A stretch of 64,000 nucleotides of DNA from Forficula auricularia (taxonomy: Eukaryota > Arthropoda > Insecta > Dermaptera > Forficulidae). Of the stretch, positions 42,826 through 54,036 are shown one piece after another. Numbering within the stretch: position 1 is the first letter of the stretch; the number at the start of each line of letters is the position of its first letter. The DNA is taken from contig JALMQS010000841.1 in the NCBI GenBank assembly GCA_024734495.1, positions 4,086,176-4,150,175 of the forward strand. The letters run 5' to 3'. The notes beneath the pieces were generated by a model that was not told the DNA's origin, ran no database searches, and saw only the letters and a list, made by a program, of their open reading frames with translations. The position numbers were made by a program, and so were the translations under genes.

Positions 42826-45316
42826 TTTAACCGACTTCAAAAAAGGAGGAGGTTCTCAATACGACTATTTTTTTTTTGTGTGTGTCTATGTTACTTGAAA
42901 TCTTCGCCAATTATTAAACGATTTTGATGGGTTTTTTGCATTGGGTTCGGTCTACTTTCCGATTGGTCCCGATTTTTTTTCAATAGTATTGGACCTTTTT
43001 TGCTATGTTTGTTCAGTCATAACTTCTTTGTTTATGAACAGATTTTGATGATTCTTTTTATATTCGAAAGAAGATACCTTAGGGGTGTTCCCATATTAAT
43101 TTGGTCAAGTTCTGATGATATGATCAATGACGAATTAACGTAAATTTCCAATTCTTATGAGCAAATAATCGAAATTATAATAAATAAAATCTTTTATAAA
43201 AAAATCAATCTTAAAACGTGCATTTAAAACCCGCAAACGTTTCTAGAGAATTTCTATATTTATGAATTTAATTTTATTATCATTTTCTGATTCATTCACC
43301 TGACGCTTTCTCTTACGAGATACATGCAAGGTATTATATTAAGTCACTTTTAATAATATCACTAAAAAGAGAAAAATAAAAATAATTTTTATAAAAAAAA
43401 TAAAACCGACTTCAAATAAGTCGATTCCTTTATGTCTTCAGCAATGGTTACCAAAAAACTAAATGCAACAAATAAAATAATAAGAACTCAAAAATGAAAT
43501 GAAATGCACTAAAAGGTATAAAATAATTATCTAATTTAGTTACAACTAAACGACGAAATTTTTACATGAAATCACTTTTTGAAGTCGGTGCCAAACATAC
43601 ATTTTATGAATCGCACTCGACGGATCTTACTGGGTACGTTTGGCTGGTAAGCTCGTTATTATAGTTTGTTTAGCACCGACTTCAAAAATTGATTTCATGT
43701 AAAAATTTCGTCGTTTAGTTGTAACTAAATTAGACAATTATTTTATACTTTTAGTGCATTTTATTTGATTTTTGAGTTCTTATTATTTTTTTTGTTGTAT
43801 TTAATTTTTTTGAATTTGGTTTTATTTATTTATTTTTTTTTATAAAAATTATTTTTATTTTTCTCTTTTTAGTAATGTTTTTATGCATCTCGTAAGAGAA
43901 AGCGTCGGGTGAATGAATCAAAAAATGATAAAAAAAAATTCAATTCACAAATGAAAAAATCTCTCTAAACGTTTGCGGGTTTCAAATGAACGTTTTAAGA
44001 TTGTTTTTTTTTTTTATAAAAGATTTTATTTATTATAATTTCGATTATTTGGTCATAAGAATTTGAGATTTACGTTATTTCGTTATTGATCATATCATCA
44101 GAACTTGACCAAAATAATATGAGACCACCCCTAAAGTACCACCTTTCCAATAAAAAAAGAATCATCGAAATCGGACTACGTGTCAAAAAGTTCTCGCTAA
44201 ACATACATAAAATCAATAAATAGTTAGGTATCTTGACTATCTTGGAGCTATACTGATCCAAACGCAGAAAGAATCATTAAAATCGGCTCATAAACAAAAA
44301 AGTTATGCTCGAACATAGGTACATAACAAAAAAGGTCCAATACCAATGAAATTTATATGATACCAATGGAAACTATACTGAACCAAATGCAAAAAAAATC
44401 ATCAAAATCGGTTCATAATTGGCGAAGATATCAGTTAACATAGACACAAAAAAAAATCAGTCGTGAATGTCTTTTGTTTAATATGAATATTAGATAAGAT
44501 TAGATATGGATGGCAAATTATTTTAATATATCGCTATATCGATATTAGCTATAACTTATATATCGATACATAAATATATCGCAGCAAATATATCGATATA
44601 TACGATATATCCATATAATTTTATTAATTTGTCACTCAATTAATTTTGTTTGTATGTTATGGTAAAAAACTTTCAAATTAATTTTTTTTTTTTATAAATT
44701 TTATTAAACCAATTATTTTACATGAATTAATGTATACTTGTATTTGAGCTTCGACTCCGGAGATTACTTTTCCACCATCGACTGTCCTTGATCATCTTTT
44801 TAGTCCTTGTTTTTAATAAGAGGAAAAATCTAATTAAATAAAAAAAAAACCTCTTTTCCGATAATTATTCCAATTCCATATTCCACAATATTCAATCCAC
44901 CATCCTCCTCTCTTTCAAATTAATAATTTTGGAGCCATGATTATTCACATATTTGCAACATACGACTGCGGGAAACAAAAAAGATCTATTTTTTATTGGT
45001 TTAACTGGATACATCGAGCACAGAAACACACAAAAAATGTGCCAGTGTTCCCAGATGGAATCTGAAAGAAATAGTAGAAAATCTTTAAATGTGCCATTAG
45101 CAGTGAATGATAAACACATCAGAAGACTTATTAATAATTTCTCATGCTTTAAAATACCTATTAAAAAAAATGTTAGATAGTAAAATAAAAACCAACCTTT
45201 ACCTTAAAAAAGGTGATATAAATTATTCATAATTGGAGAAGAAATCAGGTAACATAGATATACAAAAAAATCAGTCGAATTGATAACCTCCTCCTTTTTT
45301 GAAGTCGGTTAAAAAT
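42826..45316. mobile_element. Family B foldback, about 790-bp arms, split by an insertion
   Basis: The left end is 'aaccgacttcaaaaaaggag', the right end 'cctcctccttttttgaagtc'. Arms about 42826-43617 and 43676-44463 are inverted around a short loop with 'accgacttcaaaaa'. Near the right end, about 44464-45229 interrupts the arm, after which the terminal 90 bp appears again (45230-45316). I recognise the end motif as a widespread arthropod repeat; the class is unassigned. No conserved protein. Confidence 0.75.
44690..44890 (-). repeat. Inverted copy of the 276-bp unit
   Basis: Reads inverted 'attaaaccaattattttaca', 'ctccggagattacttttcca' and 'ctcttttccgataattattc', matching the 13.3-14.3 kb unit. 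It is part of the sequence that interrupts the family B right arm. Confidence 0.8.
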
Positions 45317-45393
45317 ATAATTAATACTTTTAATAGATTAAAAATTCACAGTTCATTGGACAATGTTTTTTATTGAAGCTTTTATTCAATTTT

Positions 45394-45432
45394 TGTACAA
45401 CGTTTCGTCTTTCTCGAGACTTTTTCAAGCAC
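45394..45432 (-). ncRNA. Hammerhead-like motif, U3/A8 variant
   Basis: Minus strand: UUGAAAA (rc 45422-45428), an extra A, stem II GUCUC/GAAAGAC-type pairing, GAAAC-GUU, with GUGC and GUAC able to form stem I. Confidence 0.45.
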
Positions 45433-45589
45433 TCAATTGGTTAGAGCAACATTGGCTGAGATAACAATAAAAATAATTGAGACAGTAGAATTTTTTTGTT
45501 TTAGATTGATACAATCGTAGGTTATTAAAGAACCAACAGAATTGTTGAATTTCAAAAGGAACAAACCACAAATACAATATTCAATGAAA

Positions 45590-46382
45590 TAAAATAAGTC
45601 TCTAATTTCTAGGCGCGAAAATAAAGATTTTCCTGATATTCACTTCGATTCGAATACCCTGAAAATGTGTGACAGCCTATCCATGTTGGGCGTCTCTGTC
45701 GCATCTGACCCGTCTTGGAATGAACACATCTCCTCTGTGGCGAAATCTGCAGCAAGGAAGATTGGCTTCTTATTCAGGTCCAAGAGATTTTACAAACCCC
45801 CACAACTTCTCACAATCTACAAGGCCCAAATCCGCCCCTGTCTTGAATCATCTATAGAGAGGAGCCTCAAAATATTCTCTTGCTACCCTGGATGCAATTC
45901 AGAAACGAGCCGTCAGACTAATTGACGATTCTACCCTCACCGACTCCCTCGACTGGCTGGCTCATCGAAGAAATGTCTCTGCCCTTTCCCTTTTCTATAG
46001 ATACTATCACGGCAGGTGCTCTGATGAGATAAAATCAATAATTCCCCCCAAAGCATGCTTTGCACGTAGCACGCGTTTTGCCGACTCCCAACACTCTTTC
46101 GCGGTCAAATTAGAAAAGTGCCGGACCACTTCATTCGCGAATACATATATCCCCATGACTTCAAGGAACTGGAACTCTCTCCCAGCCTCCATCTTTCCCA
46201 GCACCTATGATCTTCAAACCTTCAAAACCGGGGAGCATAGACACCTACGACTACACCCTCTCACTTAATCAACTTTCCCTTCTCTTCGGTAATACAAGGG
46301 TCTTTCGAGATCCATAGGAGCTGCATCTTTACTGGTGCACCCCTTCTTGCATTCGATTGCATTAAAAAAAAAAAAAAAAAAG
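45590..46382 (+). pseudogene. CR1/Jockey-type LINE reverse transcriptase tail, broken
   Basis: Translation from about 45599 gives 'KDFPDIHFDSNTLKMCDSLS', 'MLGVSVASDPSWNEHISSVA' and 'RKIGFLFRSKRFYKPPQLLT', ending 'IYKAQIRPCLE'. This is the C-terminal part of a non-LTR reverse transcriptase (L-G-V ... W-x-x-H-I ... Y-K-x-x-I-R-P). A frameshift near 45850 moves to 'LATLDAIQKRAVRLIDDSTL' and later 'SRNWNSLPASIFPSTYDLQT'. It ends in an A run (about 46365-46382). The tail matches the LINE end at 15508-15745. The 5' part, including the catalytic FADD-type motif, is missing. Confidence 0.85.
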
Positions 46383-46463
46383 TCTAGATGGATTTGACAG
46401 ATGACAGATATAAAAAATTCTACTATGTCTCAATTATTTTTATTGTTATCTCTAACCAATTAG

Positions 46464-46501
46464 GTGCTTGAAAAAGTCTCGAGAGAGACGAAACGTTGTA
46501 C
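46464..46501 (+). ncRNA. Hammerhead-like motif, U3/A8 variant
   Basis: Stem I GUGC (46464-46467) pairs GUAC (46498-46501). UUGAAAA is at 46468-46474, then an extra A. Stem II GUCUC (46476-46480) pairs GAGAC (46485-46489) around GAGA. GAAA is at 46490-46493, then C-GUU. ACGU is self-complementary. Confidence 0.5.
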
Positions 46502-46679
46502 AAAAATTTAATAAGAGCTTCAATAAAAAACATTGTCCAATGAACTCTGAATTTTTAATCTACTAATTATAATGGACATTAATCAACATAATTTATCAAT
46601 ACTTTTAATTTTTAAAATCGACAATAATAATATTTTAATTTATTTTTTGATCAAACTTTTACTCAGATTGTATTTGAAA

Positions 46680-47000
46680 TTAGGTTTTGGATATAGGCGC
46701 CTCTAGTGGTAATGGTATCAACAACCCGGATCGGGAAAGACAATTAACAGGAAAGGAAGTGTGACGTCAGCATCCCGATGGCTCTATGCCAAGCAGAACA
46801 GACCCGGGTTACCAAGTTGGACTCTCCATAGCGATGGAATGGAATTACCTCTGGCTATGTGCTAAGCACTTGAGCCCACTGGACAAGCCGGAGCCCATGT
46901 ACATACAGTGTGTCCCCACGGGGGAGTTTCTTCTCCTTGGCTCTCTCACCCCCAAGAGAAATCCTTTGACCTATTTCAGCCAGCTTTCCCCCTAGGATTT
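46680..47000. other. GC-rich stretch with CRE-like site and open frame
   Basis: A TGACGTCA palindrome (cAMP-response-element type) lies at 46763-46770. 'cgcctctagtgg' near 46702 faintly resembles a CTCF core. A frame at 46786-46995 reads 'MPSRTDPGYQVGLSIAMEWN' and 'YLWLCAKHLSPLDKPEPMYI', with no family I recognise. It might be a host exon with promoter, or a GC-rich transposon piece. Confidence 0.25.
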
Positions 47001-47369
47001 GGCCCAATGTGCTTTTTCTTTGCGTTAAAAAGAATAGGAAAAGTCATTATATCTTGGGTCAATTTCCTTCAAACAAACAAAAAATAAAATACGAAATAGT
47101 GACCATAGATTTGAGAAAAATCTTCTTTTTATTTAGATATAAAAAATATGAGAAAAATAATTGTATCACTGATTGCAGAAAAAGTATAAGCAAGGCTGTA
47201 GGCAGAATTTTTTTTCTAGGGGGTGATGCTACGAGAGCAGAGTGGGAGAAATAATTTTAATTATAGGAAATTATAATTAAATAAAAAATTAATTTTTGTT
47301 TTTGTGGACTGTACACTTTTAATGGAATTTAATATAAATGGATGATACAATATGATTTATGAAGAAATT

Positions 47370-48375
47370 GAAAGATGAAGAAAAATGCTTTAAGACGATA
47401 TATCATGTCCCTATACCTAAAACAGTAATTCTCAACCACTGTGCCGCGAAATTCTTGAAGTGTTCCGCCAAATTTTAGAAATTCAAACAATAAAAATTAT
47501 TGTACTTTTATCTAATGAGTTATTATTTTTTCCAGTTCAGCCATTCAATTCACATAATTTAATGTAAATCTAAATAAATAAGCTTTAAAAATAGATACAT
47601 TTTATATATATCGGCTTAGCCATTTTTTAAACAAAGTACTTTGTTTTCGCGTTTAGGGGTTGGGTCGATTTTGCTGCACGCAAATGTTGTTCAGTTTGCT
47701 ATTTACTTGCTTGTTGTGTGGTTGAATTTATAAATTTATATATTTGCTATTCAGTATTGTGTTCTCAAACTTAAATAAAACATATTCAAAGGCATGATTC
47801 GTCTTTTTTAATAATAATTTTTTTTTGACAAAATTATTTTTATTTTAAAATTTTATTGTTAGTGTGCCGCCAAATTTTGAAATTGTTAAAAGTGTGTCGC
47901 AACAAAAAAAAGGTTGAGAATCACTGACCTAAAACATCAAGTTTTCATAATAAAGTCGGTTTTTCGTGAAAACTAACCATGGAAATATCAAGATTAGAGA
48001 GTTTGTTGGCTATTTATAAGTAACTCATAAACAGGTTATTGACGATGTTCAAAAAAATCTCCCAAAATGACCGCAAATATTGATTATTCAAACGAAGTTC
48101 TTATGAAATTATTTATTTTGTACTATAAGAACTTCGTTTGAATAATCAATATTTGCGATCATTTTGGGAGATTTTTTTGAAAATCGTCAATAAATTGTTT
48201 ATAAGTTACTTATAATTACTCAACAAACTGTTATAAGCTTGATATTGCCATGGTTAGTTAAAATTAAATTCATTGAAATGTAATTTTTCACGGCTTTATT
48301 AAGAAAACTTGATGTATCGTCTTAAAGCATTTTTCTTCGTCTTTCAATTTATTGAGTAATATAGGGGGGGTCTCA
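47370..48375. repeat. Family I foldback, copy 2
   Basis: Palindrome centred near 48112 with arms of about 230-270 bp ('gcaaatattgattattcaaa' on both sides). The left arm is interrupted by a hAT MITE (47423-47926). The right part ends 'ggtctcatttgaaa'. It is paralogous to 19010-19800. Confidence 0.8.
47415..47934. mobile_element. hAT MITE, 504 bp, 8-bp target duplication
   Basis: Ends 'cagtaattctcaacc' and, inverted, 'cagtgattctcaacc' are typical hAT terminal inverted repeats. The octamer 'acctaaaa' is duplicated at 47415-47422 and 47927-47934. Subterminal 'gtgccgc' repeats occur at both ends ('tgtgccgcgaaatt', 'gtgtgccgccaaatt'). The body is non-coding. Family I copy 1 provides the empty site. 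Confidence 0.9.
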
Positions 48376-49236
48376 TTTGAAAAAACGAACTTTTGACCCC
48401 TTTTATGAATAACGGAATAATATGGAGTCGATTTTTCGGCGTAAATTAAATACTTCGGATGTGTCTAAGCTACCCCCAAAATATCAACTTTTCATGAATT
48501 GAGAGCACTAAATTATTTAAGTTTAATTAGCACCATGTTTTGGACCATATTTAATACAAATTATTTTTTATCTCGAAAACCGATAGGATAGGTATAGGAC
48601 AATATTAACAAAAAGTATTTTAATAAAAGGGCGGTTTTAAAAACGTGTTAATATACGGGGTGTTCCATTAAAAAAAAATAAAGTTGTTACGACATTTCGA
48701 TGGATGCCGAAACGTCACAATGCTGAAAATATTTTAGATCGATAGAACAGGTAAGAAAATGTAATGTGCTAAATTTTCAGAAAAATCCGGCCTTCCGTTT
48801 TCTATAAACGTCTAACGTGCCATCGACCGTGAATCACTCTGGATATATAACACACAATATTAAAATAATACACACGACGTATAGTAGTTCAAAATGCTAA
48901 AAAAGAGGCAAAATATTACGAATCAGGGCACTTTATAGGGACAAAAGCATGGAACTAGAAAGAAAGATATAAAATAGTATTTCACAAAAATCAAGGTATA
49001 CATACCTATAGTTGAATTTGATGGCGACGAATTTCGAAAAAGAGTTTTCAAGAGATCCAACCGTCCACCCCCGGGGGGGGGGTAGTTAATTTTCGGGGGT
49101 GGGGGCGCTAGTTATCCACCGAAGAGTTAGAGGAATATAGATAATTATACCCCTAAATTTATATACATATCCGATGGGCCTTTAGCCAGATACTATTTAG
49201 TCAAATATCTAAAACATTTTCATAGTAAAATTTCAA
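48376..49236. other. AT-rich DNA with a possible MITE end
   Basis: 'acggggtgttccattaaaa' at 48656 resembles the end of a common insect MITE type, and 'ccgaaacgtcaca' follows at 48708. No second end was found. A G run lies at 49073-49081. Confidence 0.35.
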
Positions 49237-49838
49237 TGATAAATAAGCTGACATGTTCTGATGTGGCCATCCACTTGACTTTACCATACAACCTGGCCCC
49301 TCACTTATATTTAATATTTAATAAAATTATTTATAATCATCTAGGGGAGGGGGGGTTAGTTTTTACATTTTTAGACTCCTGGGTGCCCACTGATAATGTG
49401 TATACAAAATTTGGTTGAGTTTGCTCAAATGGCCTAGATTTTTAATTTTTAACCCCCCTCCACGCCCTTTAATTTTGGGTCAATATACACCAAAATCTAA
49501 TCAGCACTTAATCTTAATGCACCAAAACTACTTGTGAAATTTGGTTTTGATATTCACACTAGTTTTTGAGCTAGCTCGTCCACAAAAATTTGGTACCGCA
49601 CAGACTTACAGACAGACTAACAGACATTTTGACAAAAAAATTATTATCTCGTAAAATATCATTTTTTCGATGTTCACTTATTAGGGCTTTTTTGTAGACA
49701 GAAATGCCATGGTTTCGCCCAATTTTTTTAATCAAAATAGTTTCCGCCGTTTTTTAGATATTTCGAAAAAAATGGAAAAAACACTTTTTTCATGCACGAT
49801 TACAATACTTGGCCATACACTGTATAGTAAAGTAAAAG
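49237..49838 (+). mobile_element. Family A element, plus
   Basis: Complete from 'aataagctgacatgttctga' to 'tacactgtatagtaaagt'. Inverted ends slightly diverged. Confidence 0.8.
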
Positions 49839-50347
49839 CATAGAGTCTTACTATTGGCAAAAATTCCGATAGGTGTGATATCTTTTAGAAATAGAGAGAA
49901 TCAAAAATTACATGGCGAATTCACCCCTCCTGAAATCTACTGGCAGAAGGTTATAAGGGAAATAAAATTAACAATTTTTTCGCTCAATCAGTGAAAGTAC
50001 TTAGTATTGTTGATTTTTTGTTTTATTTTTCATTCAAGTTGTGTGTTTAACTTTTATTTGAAAACGGTTTAAATAAAAGTTATTTTTTGAATTGGAAAAA
50101 TTTAATTATTTCCATTTTGAAATAAAACGTAGGTACAATAAAATACAGAAAGAGAATATGATGAATTGCAATTCGTAATAAAATGAATAGAAAAATAGTT
50201 AAACTTCAATATATATAAAAAAAATTAATTGCTCACGTTGGCATCTACTAAATTGTTTTATATTACATTCTTTACTTTAGCTCACGTACTCTGGAAAAAT
50301 ACTGAATTAAAAAAAAAAATATCAGCCTGTTGCAAATATTTACCTTT
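49839..50347. other. AT-rich stretch, nothing recognised
   Basis: No gene recognised. Confidence 0.4.
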
Positions 50348-50583
50348 ATTCGAGGGGTGATGCGCGATTGGAAGTAGGTGTACACCTCTTTGGAAGTAGT
50401 TGGAAATATTTGGAAGTGCTTGGAAATATTTGAAAGTACTTGGGAATATTTGGAAGCCCTTGGAAATATTTGGAATTACTTGGAAATAATTGGAAGTACT
50501 TAGAAATATTTCCAAGTGCTTCCAAATATTTCCAAGTACTTGGAAATATTTGGAAGTACAAGTGGAAGTAGGTGTACAGCATA
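50348..50583 (-). mobile_element. Family E MITE with minisatellite, one end lost
   Basis: 'cgaggggtgatgcgcgattg' begins the element. The interior is the inverted 'tggaagtacttggaaatatt' minisatellite and it ends at 'taggtgtacagcatat' without the outer inverted end. A short stretch near 50505-50530 is itself inverted relative to the rest, which makes a local hairpin. Confidence 0.75.
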
Positions 50584-50780
50584 TAGAGCTTAAGTTTCGA
50601 ATTTCGTAGCTCTGAGATTTATGGTTGCGAAACGCAGGGGAGTACATTCTCGTGTACGTAAACATCAACTTTCGGTACTTTGATTTTAACCAAAATCTTT
50701 TGGTACTTCTTGTAGCCTCTAGATAGCTTCAAAGTTTCAAATTTCAAGCCTCTGTGACTTACCGAAGACGAGATATGAAC
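50584..50780 (+). repeat. Dispersed repeat shared with 52880-53000
   Basis: 'gagcttaagtttcgaattt', 'ctctgaga', 'tatggttgcgaaacgcaggg' occur here and at about 52890-52945. Class unknown. Confidence 0.6.
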
Positions 50781-50914
50781 GATTAAAATATTTATTTTAC
50801 GACATGACTAACTTACACCCCCTTCCTTTATTTCAATCTGATTAAAATTGATACTCGACTAAAACTCATGAGAGTTGATAAGTACACCAATTTTTAGATA
50901 AATCGTTAGAGCCG

Positions 50915-51250
50915 TTTCTATATATATATATATATACTAGCTGACGCCCGGGCCTTCGGCCCGGCGACACCTACCCCCTGGCGGGAACTGTTTCTTTTTA
51001 TGGTTAAAATTTATATAGATAATTGCTTACCTGTTAAAATTGATTTGATCAAAAATTTAAATATATTAAAAAAATAATAATAGTTTTGAAAATAAATTGA
51101 AAATTCAAATAATTATAGAATAGATATTAAAAACAAATGAATTATATATTACTTGTCAAAATTGTTCCCTTAACCAAAAATAATATTGACAGTTGAAAGA
51201 TTTCCAAAAAGCTATTATCGGCCATCTTGTTTGTTTGCTTTTACCCCCCC
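50915..51250. other. (TA)n, GC hairpin, then AT-rich DNA
   Basis: A (TA)n run ends at 50935, followed by 'actagctgacgcccgggcc' and a strong hairpin (cgggcc ttc ggcccg, about 50947-50962). This looks like one terminus of a repeat whose other end may lie in or beyond the gap. Confidence 0.45.
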
Positions 51251-51350
51251 NNNNNNNNNNNNNNNNNNNNNNNNNNNNNNNNNNNNNNNNNNNNNNNNNN
51301 NNNNNNNNNNNNNNNNNNNNNNNNNNNNNNNNNNNNNNNNNNNNNNNNNN
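51251..51350. other. Assembly gap, 100 N
   Basis: Flanked by C runs on both sides, so the gap probably hides a C-rich tract. Frames crossing it are artefacts. Confidence 0.99.
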
Positions 51351-52179
51351 CCCCCCAGAGAGGCGCTAGCGTTGTTTTCTCGAAAAAAAATATTTTTTAC
51401 ATGCCACAGGTGAGATATCTATAAAAACACTCGTGTATTTGAATGGAATGTTTTGTGAAAATTTCAAAGAAATCGGTGAAGAACTTTCGGAGATCCTTCA
51501 ACGTATCATTTAAGCGTAACAGTACATTTTTATTTATATAGATATACACGAATTGCTCATTTAATAATATAAGATTTTTTTGTTGAAATCATTCATCCTT
51601 TCATCAAAAATAAAATGCCATTTCTAGTCACGTCATTTAGTTTAAATTTTATTACAACTTTAAAAGCTTTATAAAATCTCATAAAATTATATCTAATATT
51701 TTATTTTACACAATACTTTTCCTTCTATTTTTGTATTATTTGAAGGAATAGTAAAAATTGTATATCATATGAAAAATGATTCGATTTGTGAATATCTAAT
51801 GATACACGAGATACAACAGCAGCATACAAGCCATGAGAAATGGGATCAGATGTTAAAAGGTGTTGAATGTGGAATAGTAATAAGAATTTTATGATGCAAA
51901 TATTATAGGCTTCGAAATTTGCGATGGAAAATTCTTTCCAACATTCTTTAATAAAGTCACGTCGAAATTTATATGATATGTCTATAGTAAAATGTTCATC
52001 GCGTATGTCACACCCATTCTGAGAATATTTCTATTTATTACTACAGCCCCAATACCAGAGTTCAATGCAGAAAATAAAATTTGAATATCATCATTATACC
52101 TAATATTTTAACAAAATGAAAGAGTTTACGAAAAAGAAATAATTTGAAAAAACTATATAAGATCGTATATATCTTTACA
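51351..52179. other. AT-rich stretch, nothing recognised
   Basis: No gene or repeat recognised. Confidence 0.4.
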
Positions 52180-52363
52180 AATAAGACCGAGGGGTGAATC
52201 GCGATTGGAATTATGTGTGCATGTCTTTGGAATTATATGAAATTATTTTGGAATTCATTAGATAATTACCCTTCATCTATTGTCTTCTACTTGGAATTGA
52301 ATGTGGAAGTGGAAGAAGGTGTACACGATATTAGGTCGCTGTTCACCCCTCGAATAAGAATAA
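52180..52363 (-). mobile_element. Family E MITE, clean copy with 8-bp target duplication
   Basis: Ends 'cgaggggtgaatcgcgatt' and 'cgctgttcacccctcg'. Flanking octamers 'aataagac' and 'aataagaa' match at 7 of 8. The interior matches 30815-30985 and 39160-39316. This is the best reference copy in the window. Confidence 0.8.
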
Positions 52364-53846
52364 CCTAAGTTTGTGGTCCGGGACTTATAGCTCAAATAGT
52401 TACAGCTTTCCCGGCTCTACCTAGTTTAATATATATATTTTTTTTAATTTAAAATTATTTATGAAGCTCATTATTGAGAACTTGGAAATTTTTAAAATGT
52501 TGCTAGGTTTTGCACTAAAAATTGCCAGGGGAAGGAGAAAAATATACCAGGGGAAGCAGAAAAATATACTGCGAAACGTAGCAACATTTTATAAATTTAA
52601 CTTTCAATTTATTTTAAGTCCAAGTTGAAAATAATCAGCCACATAAGAAATCAACTGGCGTGTTCACCACACGACTTTCACATTTTCGTAATTCGAAAAT
52701 TACAAAATCGGATTAAAAATTTTACACAACTAATAACTCATGACATTTGATAAATGCCCTAATCTTGAAAAAAATCGTTAAAGCTTTTTTTGAGAAAATC
52801 AAAAAAAAACAAAAATTCTTTCATGTAAATGTCCACTTCCGGTTTTCCAATTTCAACTAAAAACTTGCTGTACTCTTTCTAGCCTATATCGAGCTTAAGT
52901 TTCGAATTTCCTATCTCTGAGACTTATGGTTGCGAAACGCAGGGGGTGGGGGTACATACGTACGTACTGACCAATGGATTTTTGGCCTCTGGGGACCACA
53001 ATTTTCGGTTTTATGTCCTAAACCAGATTTTCAACTATTAAGGGCATCGATTCCTTCCACCTAGAAGTTACAAATGAAATTAACTTTTTTAATCTCTGAG
53101 ATACAAGCTCTCAAAGAGTCATGACCCAGACAGGCCATTGCAATACTTCCCCATTATATTCTATGAATATAAATGTGAAAGTAAAAAATTTCAACATGAA
53201 CGATAACAACACCAAATTATTTATGAAGTTGTATCTCCTTTCGGTAAATTGGTGACGCCACTGATTTTATATATCATTTAGGCTATATATTTTAATGTTT
53301 AAGTTGTAGGTAAGTATGTAAGAGCACAGTTTGTCATTCTGAAATAATAGCTCTTGTACTACTATAATCATTCTTCTCTTAAAATTGAGGTAGAAAATAA
53401 CCATTGGAAACTGTTTCAATTATTATGAATGTGATCACCCTCACCATACTATCAGATATCTTATATTTTGATTAAGTTTAAGATTAATGAGGGAAAAATA
53501 TAATTTTTTATGAAGATGGGGTTGAAGACTGGTTGAATCGATTAAAAATATCCATCCTTCGAGTTATATATTCAAATGAACAGCGCGTCAAATCAGATTT
53601 CCTAGATGAAATAAAGATAGAAGTTGGAATGAATATAAAATAAAAAATTATGATAATCAACTTTTAATGGATTTTTATCTTAGCAGCCTGAATAATGTTT
53701 TAGAACATAAAATTGTTAATATAATCAATAAAAATTAGCAAATAAATTGTTTCGGCGCAAAGAAATAAAGCTTAAGAAACAGTGATCAATTTGAATTTTG
53801 AATTAAAGTTGATCAGCTTCTCTGACTAAAACAAAGCTAAAACTCT
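52364..53846. other. Mostly unique AT-rich DNA
   Basis: Includes the dispersed repeat at 52890-53000 and an internal duplication 'agccagggga agga'-type near 52526-52560 ('ccaggggaaggagaaaaata' and 'ccaggggaagcagaaaaata'). No gene seen. Confidence 0.4.
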
Positions 53847-54036
53847 TAGGGCCGGTTGTATGTCGCAAAGTAAATATTTTTTACAACTAACAAAGGGTAG
53901 ATGGTAAATGGAGGGACTGGGATGGCCAATCAGATGACAGGCACTTTCACTGATTGGCCATCCCAGTCCCTCCATTTACCATCTACCCTTTGTTAGTTGT
54001 AAAAAGCATTTACTTTGCGACATACAACCGGCTCTA
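53847..54036. mobile_element. Near-perfect palindromic MITE with TA duplication
   Basis: Ends 'gggccggttgtatgtcgcaa' and, inverted, 'gagccggttgtatgtcgcaa'. The arms continue through 'ggtagatggtaaatggaggg' and 'actgggatggccaatcag' to a loop of about 20 bp. TA flanks on both sides (53847-53848 and 54035-54036). It is 186 bp and nearly all stem. TA targeting suggests a mariner- or ISL2EU-like mobiliser. Confidence 0.85.

Larger units (their letters stand above)
45323..46609. mobile_element. Hammerhead-armed palindromic element 5 with LINE in its loop
   Basis: Arms at about 45335-45495 and 46406-46560 are inverted copies of about 155 bp. A unique tail of about 37 nt (46561-46597) lies on the right. 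The direct repeat 'aatacttttaat' flanks it (45323-45334 and 46598-46609). The loop is occupied by a LINE 3' fragment. Each arm has a U3/A8-type hammerhead-like motif. Confidence 0.8.

Noticed and set aside
44953..45180. 75-codon frame 'MQHTTAGNKKDLFFIGLTGY...'
   Set aside because: Overlaps an equally long frame on the other strand, has no recognised motif, and lies in the segment interrupting family B. Not enough to call a gene.
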